Of a stretch of 64,000 nt of DNA, positions 45,683 through 55,525 are shown one piece after another. Position 1 is the stretch's first letter. Each line of letters opens with the position of its first letter. The stretch covers positions 620,001-684,000 of the forward strand of contig NC_011295.1 of NCBI RefSeq assembly GCF_000020945.1. Direction: 5' to 3'. The notes under the pieces are model-generated. The model saw only the letters and a list, made by a program, of their open reading frames with translations. It was not told the DNA's origin and searched no databases. Both the position numbers and the translations under genes were made by a program. The stretch comes from Coprothermobacter proteolyticus DSM 5265. GTDB lineage: Bacteria > Coprothermobacterota > Coprothermobacteria > Coprothermobacterales > Coprothermobacteraceae.

Positions 45683-47776
45683 ATGATAGAACGTAAGAAA
45701 ATAGAAGTTACTGGTACAGTAGCTGGAAAGAAAGTTATTTTCCAATCGGGCTTTTTGGCATTGCAAGCAAACGGGGCTGTCCTAGCTCGTTTTGGGGATA
45801 CAGTGGCGTTATCCACTGTGTTAATGAGCTCAGAACCCAAATTGGATATAGACTTCTTTCCTCTTACTGTGGATTATGAAGAAAAGTCATATGCTGTGGG
45901 AAAGATTCCTGGAGGCTTTTTTAAGAAGGAAGGACGTCCCACTGATATGGAGATACTAAAGGCAAGGCTTATTGACAGATCTATTCGCCCAATGTTTCCT
46001 GATGGCATGAGAAACGAAGTTCAAGTGTTAAACATGATTCTTGCCGCCGACATGGAGAATCCGCCTGACATTGTGGCTTTAAACGGAACTGCTGCCGCTC
46101 TGGCTGTATCGGATATACCGATTCCGGAGTTAATTGCAGGGGTTAGGGTAGGATATATTGATGGTGAATACGTGCTTAATCCCACTTTTGCTGAAATGAG
46201 TGAGAGCCAGCTGGATCTGGTAGTAGCTGGAACCAGAGACAGCATTGTAATGATTGAAGCAGGTGCCGCTGAGGTTGATAAAAGCATTCTTATTGGCGGC
46301 TTGAAATTTGCTCAAGAGGGTATTCGCCAAATTATCGATCTGATTGCAGAATTAAAGGAAAAAGTTGGACGACCTAAAGCAGAAATTACCGTGGTATCAT
46401 TCCCGCAAGAGCAATTGGATTTCATGCGAAATCATGAAGACAGGTTTAGGGCGGCACTCATTACCCCTATAAAGCAAGAACGCGAAAGGGCTGTGAGTGA
46501 ACTAAAGAAAGCGCTTTTCCAGGAAATGCTGGAAGTATTCCCCGATTTGGACGAAGCCATGTTTAATCTCATGTTTGGTGAGGTTGAAAAGGAAGTTGTG
46601 CGAGCCTATATGAAATCCACAAGAAAACGGGTGGATGGAAGGGCTTTTGATGAAATAAGGCCTTTGTACGCCGAAAGTAGTGTGCTACCCAAGGTTCATG
46701 GGTCAGGCCTGTTTATTAGGGGGCAGACTCAGGTTCTTTCAACAGTGACGCTTGGAAGCTTCAGCGACGTACAGTTCATTGATGCCATTGGTTTGGAAGA
46801 GTTCAAGCGGTTCATGCACCAATACGATTTTCCGCCGTTTAGCACTGGTGAGGTAAAACCACGCCGTGGTCCTTCAAGGAGAGAAATAGGTCACGGTGCT
46901 CTGGTAGAGAGAGCTCTTTCTTACCTTATTCCCTCTGAGGAGGTATTTCCATATACCATAAGGGTGGTTAGTGAGGTACTTGAAAGTAATGGCTCTACCT
47001 CTATGGCAAGCACGTGCGCTAGTTCCATTGCGCTTATGAGTGCTGGCGTCCCCATGGCTCGGCATGTGGGTGGTATTGCCATGGGTTTGATAGAATACAA
47101 CGACGAGAACGTCGTGCTAACGGATATCCAAGGTCTTGAGGACCATCTGGGTGATATGGACTTTAAAGTAGCTGGAACCCGAGAGGGTATAACCGCTTTG
47201 CAGCTTGATGTAAAAGTTAAAGGCATAAGTGTCGAGACACTGGATAAGGCCATTGATCAAGCAGAAGTAGCTAGAAGTAAGATATTGGATGTGCTTTACG
47301 ATGCCATACCCTCACCTAGACCATTGTCTGAGACAGCTCCTAGAATTGTTAAGATAGAAATACCTGTGGACAAGATTGGTGAAGTCATTGGCCCCGGCGG
47401 TAGAAATGTAAAAAGGATTACGCAGGAAACGGGTGCTACCATTGACATAAGGGAAGATGGCGTTGCTTTTGTCAAAGGCTTGACAGACGAATCGGTCAAT
47501 ATGGCAAAGCAGCAGGTGGAAATGATAGTTAAAGATCCCGAAGTGGGTGAAGAACTTACCGCTCGGGTGGTACGTGTTACCCCGTCCTATGCCATAGTGG
47601 AGATAGCTCCTGGCAAAACGGGCTTGCTTCATGTATCTGAGGTATCGGAGACACGTATAAGGTCTTTAGAGGACGTTTTGTCTGTTGGTCAGACCATAAA
47701 GGTTTGGGTAAAAGAGAAAGATGGAGAAGGACGTCTGAGGTTCTCGGCAAAGGAGAAGAAGAGCGAGGCACATTAG
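45683..47776 (+). CDS. pnp: Polyribonucleotide nucleotidyltransferase (PNPase)
   Basis: Phosphorolytic 3'-5' exoribonuclease of RNA decay. Two RNase PH domains (about 10-230 and 310-545) flank a helical linker; KH ([19 protein letters not shown]) and S1 ([16 protein letters not shown]) follow at the C-terminus. 697 residues, full length. The ATG is one base beyond the rpsO stop. With RNase J two genes on, the region covers both main exonucleolytic routes of a Gram-positive-like degradosome. Confidence 0.97.
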
Positions 47777-47788
47777 CAGGAACAGTTG

Positions 47789-48349
47789 ATGAACCAGGAA
47801 TTGTGGAAAGAACTAGAACAATTTGCTTTGAACTGCAAGGCTTGCGAACTTTGTAAAACGAGAAGAAATGTAGTATTCGGTTCAGGTGACCCTAACTCAA
47901 GGTTGTGGCTAGTAGGGGAGGCGCCTGGATCGAATGAAGATGAGCAAGGATTACCTTTTGTAGGTCAAGCTGGAGCCATCTTGGACACGTTTCTAGAAAA
48001 GAATGGGTTCAAGAGGCACAGCTTGTTTATCACAAATGTTATAAAGTGTAGACCTCCAAACAATGCAGATCCCACAGAAGACCAAAAGAGCAATTGCTTT
48101 CCAATTTTAGCAGCGCAGCTTGCCATTGGTAAGCCAAAATACATTTTGGCACTGGGAAGGCATGCTGCCGAGGCATTTGTTCCAAAACCTTTTAGGAGTA
48201 TTAAGGAAATTAGGGGTCAAGTTGTTTTGTCAGGTGAAACTAAAGTTGTGGTGACATATCATCCTGCTGCTGTTCTTAGAAATCCTCGACTTGGTGAGAT
48301 TGTTGAGCACGACATACAAATGATGTCAAGATTAATTGCTGGAGAGTGA
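47789..48349 (+). CDS. udg: Family-4 uracil-DNA glycosylase (iron-sulfur type)
   Basis: Removes uracil from DNA, important where heat speeds cytosine deamination. The four cluster cysteines are visible: CKACELC near the N-terminus, Cys in NVIKCRPP and Cys in KSNCFPILAAQL. The active site is GEAPGSNEDEQGLPFVGQAG, and TYHPAAVLR is the second catalytic block. 186 residues. ATG 47789 follows AGCAGGA about 6 bases upstream; TTG 47786 is in frame. Located between pnp and rnj. Confidence 0.93.
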   Translation: MNQELWKELEQFALNCKACELCKTRRNVVFGSGDPNSRLWLVGEAPGSNEDEQGLPFVGQAGAILDTFLEKNGFKRHSLFITNVIKCRPPNNADPTEDQKSNCFPILAAQLAIGKPKYILALGRHAAEAFVPKPFRSIKEIRGQVVLSGETKVVVTYHPAAVLRNPRLGEIVEHDIQMMSRLIAGE

Positions 48350-48351
48350 AT

Positions 48352-50001
48352 ATGATAAGGTTTTATGCGCTTGGTGGTTTAGGAGAGATTGGAAAGAATC
48401 TATATGTATTGGAAAAAGATGGGAAGATTTTGGTACTCGATTGTGGTCTAAAGTTTTCTGATGTGCCCGGTGTGGACTTTTTGTTACCAGATTTTTCTTA
48501 CCTTGAGAAAAGGTCGAAAGACATACTTGGCCTTTTTTTAAGTCACGGGCATGAAGATCACATAGGAGGAGTACCTTTTTTCCTTCAAAAGGTGAAAGTG
48601 CCCGTGTTTGGCTCAAGGCTTAGTTTGGAACTAGTCAAGGCTAACTTAGGATCTAGGGCTGCCGAGTATGAATTTGTTGAAGTTAAGGCAGGAGAGTCGC
48701 AAAAGCTGGGCCCCTTCAAACTCGATTTCGTGGAAATGAGGCACTCTATTCCAGAAGCGCTGGGGTTGTACGTGGAAACAGATGAAGCTAACATTTTCTT
48801 CACTGGAGATTACAAAATTGAGGTCGCTCCTGTTTCGGGTAAGCCCACAGACTTCAAGGCTTTAGCAAGTATTGGAGAAAGAGGCGTAGATTTCTTGCTT
48901 GCTGATTCCACTAATGCTGAACCTGCCATGATGTGGAATGGCGGCGCAAGCGCTGGAGATTGCCTAACAGAACAACAGGTCTACGAGCTACTTGCAAAGG
49001 AAATCAGTGAGTCCAGTGGACGAGTCATTGTAAGCACGTTTGCTTCGCACATTGACCGTATTCAGCAAATACTAAAAATAGCAGAAAAGGAAGAGCGAAG
49101 CGTCGCTATTGAAGGTCGTAGCTTGATTAGAAATCTGAAAATTGCTGAGAAGTTGGGATATTTGGACGGACTGGGCCACCGCATAGTGACGTCCCAGACG
49201 CTGGAGTCCTTACCCAGGGAGAAGCAAATGATTATAGCTAGTGGTAGTCAGGGAGAGCCTCTGTCGGCGTTAGTCAGGATTTCTTCAGGTATTCACAAGC
49301 GAGTCAGATTAGAAAGAGGCGACAAGGTAATCATAGCTGCATATCCCATTCCCGGTAATGAGCGGGCGGTGACTGATGTAATCAATAGTTTGCTTTACAA
49401 AGGTGCTGAGGTCCGTTTCATCCACAGCTCAGGGCACCCTTGCACTGGGAAGGACCATCAGCTCATAATGCTGAATTTGATTAAACCAAAGTATTTAGTG
49501 CCCATTCATGGTGAATGGCAGCACTTGGTTGGCCACGCTGAGATAGGAAAGCGAGCTGGACTCCCTGGTGAAAATATTTTCCTTTTGGAAAATGGAGATG
49601 TGCTCGTCTACGAAAAAGAAAAAGGCCAGCCTCGAGTCAAGAAACACGGCATTGAAAATGTGGGAGCTCTGATTGTGGACGGCATACTTAGTAAGGTTGA
49701 GGCTGCTGTAGCAATAAAGGAAAGGATGAAAATAGGTTCTGAGGGCGTCGTTATTGTGGAGGCAATCTTTGACGAAAAGCAAAGCGCTTGGTTGGTCGAC
49801 ACCGTGATGTTGGGTGTGGTCACGGATTCCTCCCAGAGTAGTGTTAGTCAGACTCTCAATGGTCTTATTGCACGCATGCTAAACGAGAATACTGCCTCAG
49901 ATCAGAAAGAAATCGAACAGAGCATTGCTTCCACAGTAAAAGATTATCTAAAAAGCATGAACCAATACCCTGAGGTTGTAGTTAGACTGAACTCGATTTA
50001 A
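48352..50001 (+). CDS. rnj: Ribonuclease J
   Basis: Metallo-beta-lactamase/beta-CASP nuclease with 5'-3' exo- and endonuclease activity, central to mRNA decay in bacteria lacking RNase E. The zinc motif is SHGHEDHIGG; the beta-CASP region includes STFASHIDRIQQI and SSGHPCTGKDHQ, followed by HGEWQHL. 549 residues. ATG 48352 fits GGAGAG best; GTG 48346 overlaps the udg stop. A C-terminal domain of about 100 residues follows. RNase J also degrades leaderless 5' ends, relevant to the leaderless pattern here. Confidence 0.94.
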   Translation: MIRFYALGGLGEIGKNLYVLEKDGKILVLDCGLKFSDVPGVDFLLPDFSYLEKRSKDILGLFLSHGHEDHIGGVPFFLQKVKVPVFGSRLSLELVKANLGSRAAEYEFVEVKAGESQKLGPFKLDFVEMRHSIPEALGLYVETDEANIFFTGDYKIEVAPVSGKPTDFKALASIGERGVDFLLADSTNAEPAMMWNGGASAGDCLTEQQVYELLAKEISESSGRVIVSTFASHIDRIQQILKIAEKEERSVAIEGRSLIRNLKIAEKLGYLDGLGHRIVTSQTLESLPREKQMIIASGSQGEPLSALVRISSGIHKRVRLERGDKVIIAAYPIPGNERAVTDVINSLLYKGAEVRFIHSSGHPCTGKDHQLIMLNLIKPKYLVPIHGEWQHLVGHAEIGKRAGLPGENIFLLENGDVLVYEKEKGQPRVKKHGIENVGALIVDGILSKVEAAVAIKERMKIGSEGVVIVEAIFDEKQSAWLVDTVMLGVVTDSSQSSVSQTLNGLIARMLNENTASDQKEIEQSIASTVKDYLKSMNQYPEVVVRLNSI

Positions 50002-50061
50002 GAAGTTTACATTTGGGCTGTTAGTTTTTGAAGTTTCAATGAAAACAAGGGGGTGAGTGTG

Positions 50062-50445
50062 ATGCTTAAGGGGTTTAAAGCTTTTCTGTCTAGGGGCAAT
50101 GTATTGGATTTGGCTATCGCAGTCATCATAGGAGCCGCTTTCAACAGTGTAGTCAAATCTCTTGTGGAGGACATCTTTACACCTTTGTTGGGAATGTTGG
50201 GTGGTCTGCCCGATTTTAGCAGCTGGAAAGTTGGGCCGTTGATGCTTGGCTCCTTTGTTAACAGCCTTCTTTCGTTTTTGTTTACCGCCGCAGTAATTTA
50301 TTTTGTGCTGGTGGCGCCAGCTGAAGCCTTGAAAAATGCTGCGAAAGAAAAACAAAGAGCTGAAACTTTGGACAAAGCTACAGAGACGCCACCTGAAGAA
50401 ATCCAGTTACTTCGACGCATTGTGGAACTGCTTGAAAAGAAATGA
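50062..50445 (+). CDS. mscL: Large-conductance mechanosensitive channel
   Basis: Pentameric emergency valve for hypo-osmotic shock. 127 residues: FLSRGNVLDLAIAVIIGAAF is the first membrane helix with the pore-lining region, a second helix lies at about 70-93, and the C-terminal helix bundle ends in LLRRIVELLEKK. Start ATG 50062 has GGGGGTG 6 bases upstream; GTG 50053 is inside that site. The periplasmic loop is short. Convergent with the cupin gene 26 bases further. Confidence 0.93.
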   Translation: MLKGFKAFLSRGNVLDLAIAVIIGAAFNSVVKSLVEDIFTPLLGMLGGLPDFSSWKVGPLMLGSFVNSLLSFLFTAAVIYFVLVAPAEALKNAAKEKQRAETLDKATETPPEEIQLLRRIVELLEKK

Positions 50446-50471
50446 GGTTCGCTAGAGCACTTCCATAGAAA

Positions 50472-50819
50472 CTAATCTCGTTTTGGAATGACGCAGATGA
50501 ATTTCCACACGCTGTTTCCTGTATTTTCATAGCCATGTATGATATCGGGTGCCACATAGAGAGCATCTCCTGGCTGTACGTCAATTGGCTCCTCACCAAC
50601 AGTAATCCTTCCCTGTCCTTCCAATGTATATATCTCGTGCTCCCATGAATGCCTATGCGGATACATTTTTGCACCTACTGGGAACTCGAATAAGCGCATC
50701 TCAAAATGGGGTACGCCAATGTCTTTATGAAGTAGCCACCGTATGGTGACACCCCCCTCTGTTCCAGCCACTTCTTCTGGTTCCACATCTCTGTAATTCA
50801 CTTTGTAATGTGTTGACAT
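50472..50819 (-). CDS. Single-domain cupin protein
   Basis: 115 residues with the two cupin metal motifs: PHRHSWEHEIYTLEGQG and the later PGDALYVAPDIIHGY. His and Glu ligands are intact, so it should bind a metal. Substrate is unknown; small cupins of this type include sugar-binding and dioxygenase-like members. The ATG has GGAGGTG 9 bases upstream. It diverges from rpsB and may use a minus-strand -10 (TAGAAT with TGT before it, at about 50846-50854). Function should be left open. Confidence 0.85.
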   Translation of the reverse strand: MSTHYKVNYRDVEPEEVAGTEGGVTIRWLLHKDIGVPHFEMRLFEFPVGAKMYPHRHSWEHEIYTLEGQGRITVGEEPIDVQPGDALYVAPDIIHGYENTGNSVWKFICVIPKRD

Positions 50820-50861
50820 TTAGGTTTCACCTCCGTTACTCCTATTCTAACATTCATGCTG

Positions 50862-50870
50862 TGATATAAT
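50862..50870 (+). promoter_or_regulatory. Extended -10 promoter of the rpsB operon
   Basis: TGATATAAT is a perfect extended -10 element (TGn plus TATAAT at 50865-50870). The -35 region is poor, which extended -10 promoters tolerate. Transcription would start near 50877, about 97 bases before the rpsB GTG. Confidence 0.75.
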
Positions 50871-50876
50871 AAGTAA

Positions 50877-50973
50877 GCTGAGAGCAAGCACGCTCCGTGT
50901 TGCCATGGTTCCCACATGCTCTATTTGCATGGGTGCAGGAGCGGAAGACTAAAAACCATATGGAGGTGTTTTT
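50877..50973 (+). promoter_or_regulatory. Structured 5' leader of rpsB-tsf mRNA
   Basis: The untranslated leader can fold: CGCTCC (50891-50896) pairs perfectly with GGAGCG (50938-50943), and inside it CCATG (50903-50907) pairs with CATGG (50928-50932). A competing hairpin CATGC/GCATG (50915-50919 with 50927-50931) excludes the inner helix. The Shine-Dalgarno GGAGGTG (50963-50969) is outside the helix. rpsB leaders that bind S2 are known in several phyla; an autoregulatory role here is inferred, not shown. Confidence 0.5.
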
Positions 50974-51780
50974 GTGGCAGTAGTAACTTTGAAGCAACTA
51001 TTAGAGGCTGGTGTGCACTTTGGCCACCAGACGAGACGCTGGAATCCGAAAATGAAGCCTTTCATCTACGCGGAAAGGAACGGTATTTACATTATCGATT
51101 TACAGAAGACTTATGAGCAATTGGAAGCTGCTTACTCGTTTGTTAGAGATGCCAGCAAGGAAGGTAAAACAGTGCTCTTCGTTGGGACGAAGAGACAGGC
51201 TCAAGAACCCATTCGTGAAGAGGCTGAAAGAGCTGGGATGCCTTATGTAAATCAACGCTGGATAGGTGGATTCCTGACAAATTTCAGGACTATTAGGACG
51301 CGTATAAAGAAGTATAAAGAGCTTTTAGCTTTGAGAGAACAGGGATACATTGAATCCTTGGACTACAAAGAACAGAAGAGAGTCATGAGAGAATTGGAGA
51401 AACTTGATAAATACTACTCCGGGGTAAAAGATATGGATACCCTGCCGGATATTCTTTTTGTAGTAGATACCAAGAAGGAAGAGGCTGCCATAAGGGAAGC
51501 TAAGAAAATAGGTATACCTGTAGTGGCAATGATAGATACTAACTGTGATCCTGATTTGGTTGACTACCCCATACCTGCCAATGATGATGCTGTTAGAGCT
51601 ATCAAACTTATCACTTCAAAAATTGCCGATGCCATCTTAGAAGGTCGCGAAGGACGTCAGGGCATTGTGAGTTCGGAAGGGCAGCAGGCTAGCATGGAAG
51701 AGATTGCAGAAGAGCTGGAAGCTATCGATGAGACCGAGAAATACTTGGATCTCATTGATGAAGAGAAGGAGGAAGAATAA
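50974..51780 (+). CDS. rpsB: 30S ribosomal protein S2
   Basis: Ribosomal protein of the 30S back side. N-terminal [20 protein letters not shown] and the central [15 protein letters not shown] are diagnostic. 268 residues with an acidic C-terminal tail (IDEEKEEE). GTG 50974 is 4 bases after GGAGGTG. First gene of rpsB-tsf-pyrH-frr-cdsA-dxr-rseP-ispG-proS. Confidence 0.97.
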   Translation: MAVVTLKQLLEAGVHFGHQTRRWNPKMKPFIYAERNGIYIIDLQKTYEQLEAAYSFVRDASKEGKTVLFVGTKRQAQEPIREEAERAGMPYVNQRWIGGFLTNFRTIRTRIKKYKELLALREQGYIESLDYKEQKRVMRELEKLDKYYSGVKDMDTLPDILFVVDTKKEEAAIREAKKIGIPVVAMIDTNCDPDLVDYPIPANDDAVRAIKLITSKIADAILEGREGRQGIVSSEGQQASMEEIAEELEAIDETEKYLDLIDEEKEEE

Positions 51781-51781
51781 C

Positions 51782-52375
51782 ATGGAGATATCTGCATCAC
51801 TGGTTAAACAGCTAAGAGACGAAACTGGCGCAGGGTTCATGGAATGCAAAAAGGCCTTGGAAGAGACTGGTGGAGACCTAGAAAAGGCAAAGCTTGTTTT
51901 GAAGGAGAAAGGATTGGCTCGCGCAGAAAAGAAGATAGGTCGAGCTGCTTCTCAAGGACTCATTCACGCCTACATTCACGGTGAGGGAAAACTAGGTGTA
52001 TTGGTGGAAGTCAACTGTGAGACAGACTTTGTTGCCCGAACGGATGACTTTAAGGAGCTGGTGCACGAAATTGCTTTGCAGATTGCAGGTATGGCACCAG
52101 AGTATGTAGCCGTGGAAGATGTTCCTGAAGAAGTCATTGAACAGGAAAAGGAAATTTATAGAAAACAGGCGGAAAATGAGGGAAAACCTGCAGAGATAAT
52201 TGATAAAATTGTTGAGGGCAAGCTGCAGAACTTTTACAAATCCAAAGTACTGCTTGAGCAGCCTTATGTAAGGGATGACTCAAAAACAATTAAGGATCTG
52301 ATCAAGGAAAAAATAGCCCTTTTAGGAGAGAACATCGTAGTCCGCAGGTTCGTCAGGTGGACGTTGGGCGAGTGA
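51782..52375 (+). CDS. tsf: Elongation factor Ts
   Basis: Nucleotide exchange factor for EF-Tu. The N-terminal UBA-like start VKQLRDETGAGFMECKKALEETGGD and the core VLVEVNCETDFVARTDDF are present. 197 residues: this is the short, single-core form seen in Thermus and other thermophiles rather than the roughly 283-residue E. coli form. ATG 51782 has AAGGAGGAAG upstream. One base shared with pyrH (TGATG). Confidence 0.96.
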   Translation: MEISASLVKQLRDETGAGFMECKKALEETGGDLEKAKLVLKEKGLARAEKKIGRAASQGLIHAYIHGEGKLGVLVEVNCETDFVARTDDFKELVHEIALQIAGMAPEYVAVEDVPEEVIEQEKEIYRKQAENEGKPAEIIDKIVEGKLQNFYKSKVLLEQPYVRDDSKTIKDLIKEKIALLGENIVVRRFVRWTLGE

Positions 52376-53112
52376 TGGCCTTGCAGCCGTTTAAAAGGTT
52401 GCTAGTGAAATTAAGTGGTGAGTTACTAAGCGGAGAAAATGGTGTTTTCTCCGCTTCTTATTTAAACGAGCTATCTGAAGCTGTTCTACGCCTAAGGAAT
52501 GAAGGTAAGCAGATTGCATTTGTGGTTGGCGGAGGGAACATTTGGAGAGGTAGAGATGCTGACCTACTTGGTATAAACGGAACTGACGCTGACTATATCG
52601 GCATGCTTTCTACGGCAGTCAATGGCCTCATGCTTAAGAGCTGTTTTGAATCCAGAGGGCTAAAAGCGGAGCTCGTTTCCAGTTTTCTAATAGAAGGGAC
52701 TGCCTATAGGCGCCATCCTTCGGAAATCAGAAACCTTCTGGAAAATCAAGTCACCGTAATATTCGTTGGCGGTACGGGAATGCCGCATTTGACCACTGAC
52801 ACTTTGGCGGCCATCCGTGCCGTTGAAATATCAGCTGATTTGCTGGTAAAGTTAACGAAAGTAGATGGCGTGTATGATAAGGATCCGATCAAGTACGTGG
52901 ATGCTTGTAAATATGATGTGCTTACGTTTGATGAAGCAGTACAGAAGAGTCTAGGTGTCATGGACTTGGCAGCTTTTGCACTACTTAGAGATAAGAACAT
53001 TCCTGTGGCTGTTATAAAGGGCACCGACCCTATGGAATTAATTGCATTCCTGCATGACCCTAGCAAAGGCACGCTAGTCGTACCTAATTTAGAGGAGGTG
53101 CATGGGGAGTGA
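52375..53112 (+). CDS. pyrH: UMP kinase
   Basis: Hexameric bacterial UMP kinase of the amino-acid-kinase fold. Motifs: LLVKLSGELLSG, AFVVGGGNIWRGRD, DADYIGMLSTAVNGLML and VDGVYDKDP. 245 residues. ATG 52375 overlaps the tsf stop. The gene order tsf-pyrH-frr is highly conserved. Confidence 0.96.
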   Translation: MALQPFKRLLVKLSGELLSGENGVFSASYLNELSEAVLRLRNEGKQIAFVVGGGNIWRGRDADLLGINGTDADYIGMLSTAVNGLMLKSCFESRGLKAELVSSFLIEGTAYRRHPSEIRNLLENQVTVIFVGGTGMPHLTTDTLAAIRAVEISADLLVKLTKVDGVYDKDPIKYVDACKYDVLTFDEAVQKSLGVMDLAAFALLRDKNIPVAVIKGTDPMELIAFLHDPSKGTLVVPNLEEVHGE

Positions 53113-53669
53113 AGGAGCATGAGATCACTCGGCAAGCAAGGGAGCATTTTCAAAAGACCATCAACACTATGAGCGATCAGTTAAGTACGGTTCGCGCTTC
53201 CAGGGTAAGCCCTGCCATCTTGGAACCGGTGACTGTGGAGTATGAAGGGGCAAAATACAAGTTAAGTGAACTCGCCATGGTAGTGGCTCAGGATGCCAGG
53301 ACACTGATTATTGAACCATGGGATGTTTCCATGATCCCAGCCATATCTCGCTCGTTGCAAAAGGCGAACGTGGGTGCTAACCCAAGCGATGATGGTAAGA
53401 GGATAAAGTTGGTGTTTCCGAGCTTGTCTCAAGAGAGAAGAGAAGAGCTAGCGCGGTTAGTTGACAAGTATCTCGAAGAGGCACGAATCGCCTTGCGAAA
53501 CATAAGGCGAGAATACATCGACGAAGTGAAATCGAAGGAAAAGAAAAAAGAACTTTCAGAAGATGAAAGTAGGCGTATCCAGAACGAATTACAGAAGGCA
53601 TTTGAAGAGTACGAAAAACAGATGGAGCAGATTTGTCAGAGAAAACGAAAAGAAATCATGGAAGAGTGA
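53109..53669 (+). CDS. frr: Ribosome recycling factor
   Basis: Splits post-termination ribosomes with EF-G. 186 residues, with the long helical arms and the hallmark QLSTVRASRVSPAILEPV and LARLVDKYLEEARIALRNIRREY. GTG 53109 overlaps the pyrH stop by four bases. In most Firmicutes uppS (undecaprenyl diphosphate synthase) follows; here cdsA starts 6 bases after the stop, so uppS has been lost from the block or moved. Confidence 0.95.
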   Translation: MKEHEITRQAREHFQKTINTMSDQLSTVRASRVSPAILEPVTVEYEGAKYKLSELAMVVAQDARTLIIEPWDVSMIPAISRSLQKANVGANPSDDGKRIKLVFPSLSQERREELARLVDKYLEEARIALRNIRREYIDEVKSKEKKKELSEDESRRIQNELQKAFEEYEKQMEQICQRKRKEIMEE

Positions 53670-53675
53670 CATTTA

Positions 53676-54449
53676 TTGCAAAGAACGCAAGTGTTTAAAG
53701 AAATTGTCTTCCGAACACTATGGGGCATATTGGTTGTTGGAACCGTACTTGTAAGCTGCCTGTGGCGAGAGAGTTATTTGTTGCTTAGTATAGGGATAGG
53801 AGTTCTTTCTAGTTTAGAGCTCGCTGCCATGTACAAAGAACCTTGGTGGAGTGTTGTTCCTTTGTCTGCTGTTGTCTATGTTGTTACATTGCTGCGGGGC
53901 ATCGATAGTGGACTAATCGTGGCCCTGGTGCTTACGGTTTTAACCACGCTAAAACTGAACCCAAATCAGTCCAAAGATAGGTTTTCAGTCTTAGTTAGGC
54001 TTTTTGCTTGTTACATCGGATTAAGTGCGGGCTCGTTTCCCACGCTTCAGATTCAGCTTGGATCTGTTGAACCATTGATTGTGTTCTGGTTGGCTATTTG
54101 GATTTTTGATTCCACAGCCTATCTATGGGGCAGGTTCTTAGGGCAAGAAAAATTCGCACCATTCATAAGCCCTGGCAAAAACTTGGAAGGTTTTGTTTTC
54201 GGCTACATAACCACCGTGCTTGGCTGTGTATTGCTTAGTGTTTGGCTAAGGGAACCACTATTTAACGTTTTTGGCATCGTAATACCTTTAGCCGGAATCA
54301 GTGGAGATCTGCTGGAATCTTGGGCAAAAAGGGTGGTCGGAGTTAAAGACTCTGGTAAACTGATTCCTTACCATGGCGGTGTGTGGGATCGCTTTGATAG
54401 CTCCTTATTGGCCTCTTTGGCTGTTTTGGTGACAGTAAAATGGCTTTGA
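53676..54449 (+). CDS. cdsA: Phosphatidate cytidylyltransferase
   Basis: Makes CDP-diacylglycerol for phospholipid synthesis. Seven to eight hydrophobic segments are followed by the C-terminal signature SWAKRVVGVKDSGKLIPYHG, continuing GVWDRFDS. 257 residues. TTG 53676 with GGAAGAG about 10 bases upstream; the N-terminus is a little uncertain (GTG 53691 is in frame). Confidence 0.93.
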   Translation: MQRTQVFKEIVFRTLWGILVVGTVLVSCLWRESYLLLSIGIGVLSSLELAAMYKEPWWSVVPLSAVVYVVTLLRGIDSGLIVALVLTVLTTLKLNPNQSKDRFSVLVRLFACYIGLSAGSFPTLQIQLGSVEPLIVFWLAIWIFDSTAYLWGRFLGQEKFAPFISPGKNLEGFVFGYITTVLGCVLLSVWLREPLFNVFGIVIPLAGISGDLLESWAKRVVGVKDSGKLIPYHGGVWDRFDSSLLASLAVLVTVKWL

Positions 54450-55525
54450 AAGTAGCTGTTATTGGAGCCACAGGCTCTGTTGGCAAGCAAACATTGGAAG
54501 TAATCGATAGGTTTCCTGATAAGTTTGTGCCGACCTTGCTAGTGGGCGGTAAGAACGTCGAACTTTTGCAGATTTTGGGAAAGAAATATGGTTGTTCAGT
54601 CTTCAGTCCATGGCTTCATGGTCCTGCAGAATTACCATTGGACAAATTAGAGAGTTCAGACATTATGGTCTACGCTGCATCTACGGTGGATTATTTAAAC
54701 TACATGAGCCATTTCTTGGGCTTGGGGAAGCCTGTGTGCCTTTCAACAAAAGAAATCATAGTAGAGGCTTGGCCATTAATTGAAAGCTTTAGTGGATTGA
54801 TAAGACCAGTGGATTCTGAGCACAGTGCTCTATGGCGCATAGGGGCAAAAGAACCTGGTGTCAAGAGCATTTATGTAGTTGGATCAGGAGGTTCATTACG
54901 TGACAGGAAGAGGGAAGAGATAGAAAACGCAACCTTGGATCAGGTGCTCAGTCATCCTGTGTGGAATATGGGACCCAAGGTCACGTTCGATTCTGCTTTT
55001 CTCATTAACAAATCCATGGAGGTTATCGAAGCGTCTCACCTGTTCAACTTGAGGGGCGAACAAATTAGCATTGTCATAGAAAGGACTGGATCTATTCATG
55101 CTTTAGTAGACTTCGTGGATGGCTCACGAAACGTCTTTTTTTCAAAGCCGACCATGCTAATCCCTATTGCTTACGCTTTATCATACCCAAGTATTCTCCC
55201 CCTTGATGAGGAGACAGTAAGGCAGCCCGGCGATGCCCTTGGTTACCGACTAGATAAGCCTGACTTTGACAGGTTCCCTTGGGGCAAGTTAGGCCACTAT
55301 GCTTTAGAACTTGGGTATACGTCCAGGATGGCGTTTTCTGTGGCTGATGAAATTGCTTTTGAGTGTTTCAAAGACAAGATTATGAAACCTTCTGATATAT
55401 ATGATTTCTTAGTCAAAGCCATAGAAGATTACAGAGCAATATCTTACCCCGAGTCTATAACTGAATATTTCTCATTACGCCATGATATGATTGAAAAAAT
55501 GTGGAAGGAGGTTCGAGCTATTTGA
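54440..55525 (+). CDS. dxr: 1-Deoxy-D-xylulose-5-phosphate reductoisomerase
   Basis: Second step of the MEP isoprenoid pathway and the target of fosmidomycin. NADPH fold VAVIGATGSVGKQTLEV; metal and substrate residues in PVDSEHSALW and the later WNMGPKVTFDSAFLINKSMEVIEA stretch. The flexible loop that usually reads ASGGPFR reads GSGGSLR. 361 residues. Overlaps cdsA by 10 bases and rseP by 4. Confidence 0.95.
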   Translation: MALKVAVIGATGSVGKQTLEVIDRFPDKFVPTLLVGGKNVELLQILGKKYGCSVFSPWLHGPAELPLDKLESSDIMVYAASTVDYLNYMSHFLGLGKPVCLSTKEIIVEAWPLIESFSGLIRPVDSEHSALWRIGAKEPGVKSIYVVGSGGSLRDRKREEIENATLDQVLSHPVWNMGPKVTFDSAFLINKSMEVIEASHLFNLRGEQISIVIERTGSIHALVDFVDGSRNVFFSKPTMLIPIAYALSYPSILPLDEETVRQPGDALGYRLDKPDFDRFPWGKLGHYALELGYTSRMAFSVADEIAFECFKDKIMKPSDIYDFLVKAIEDYRAISYPESITEYFSLRHDMIEKMWKEVRAI

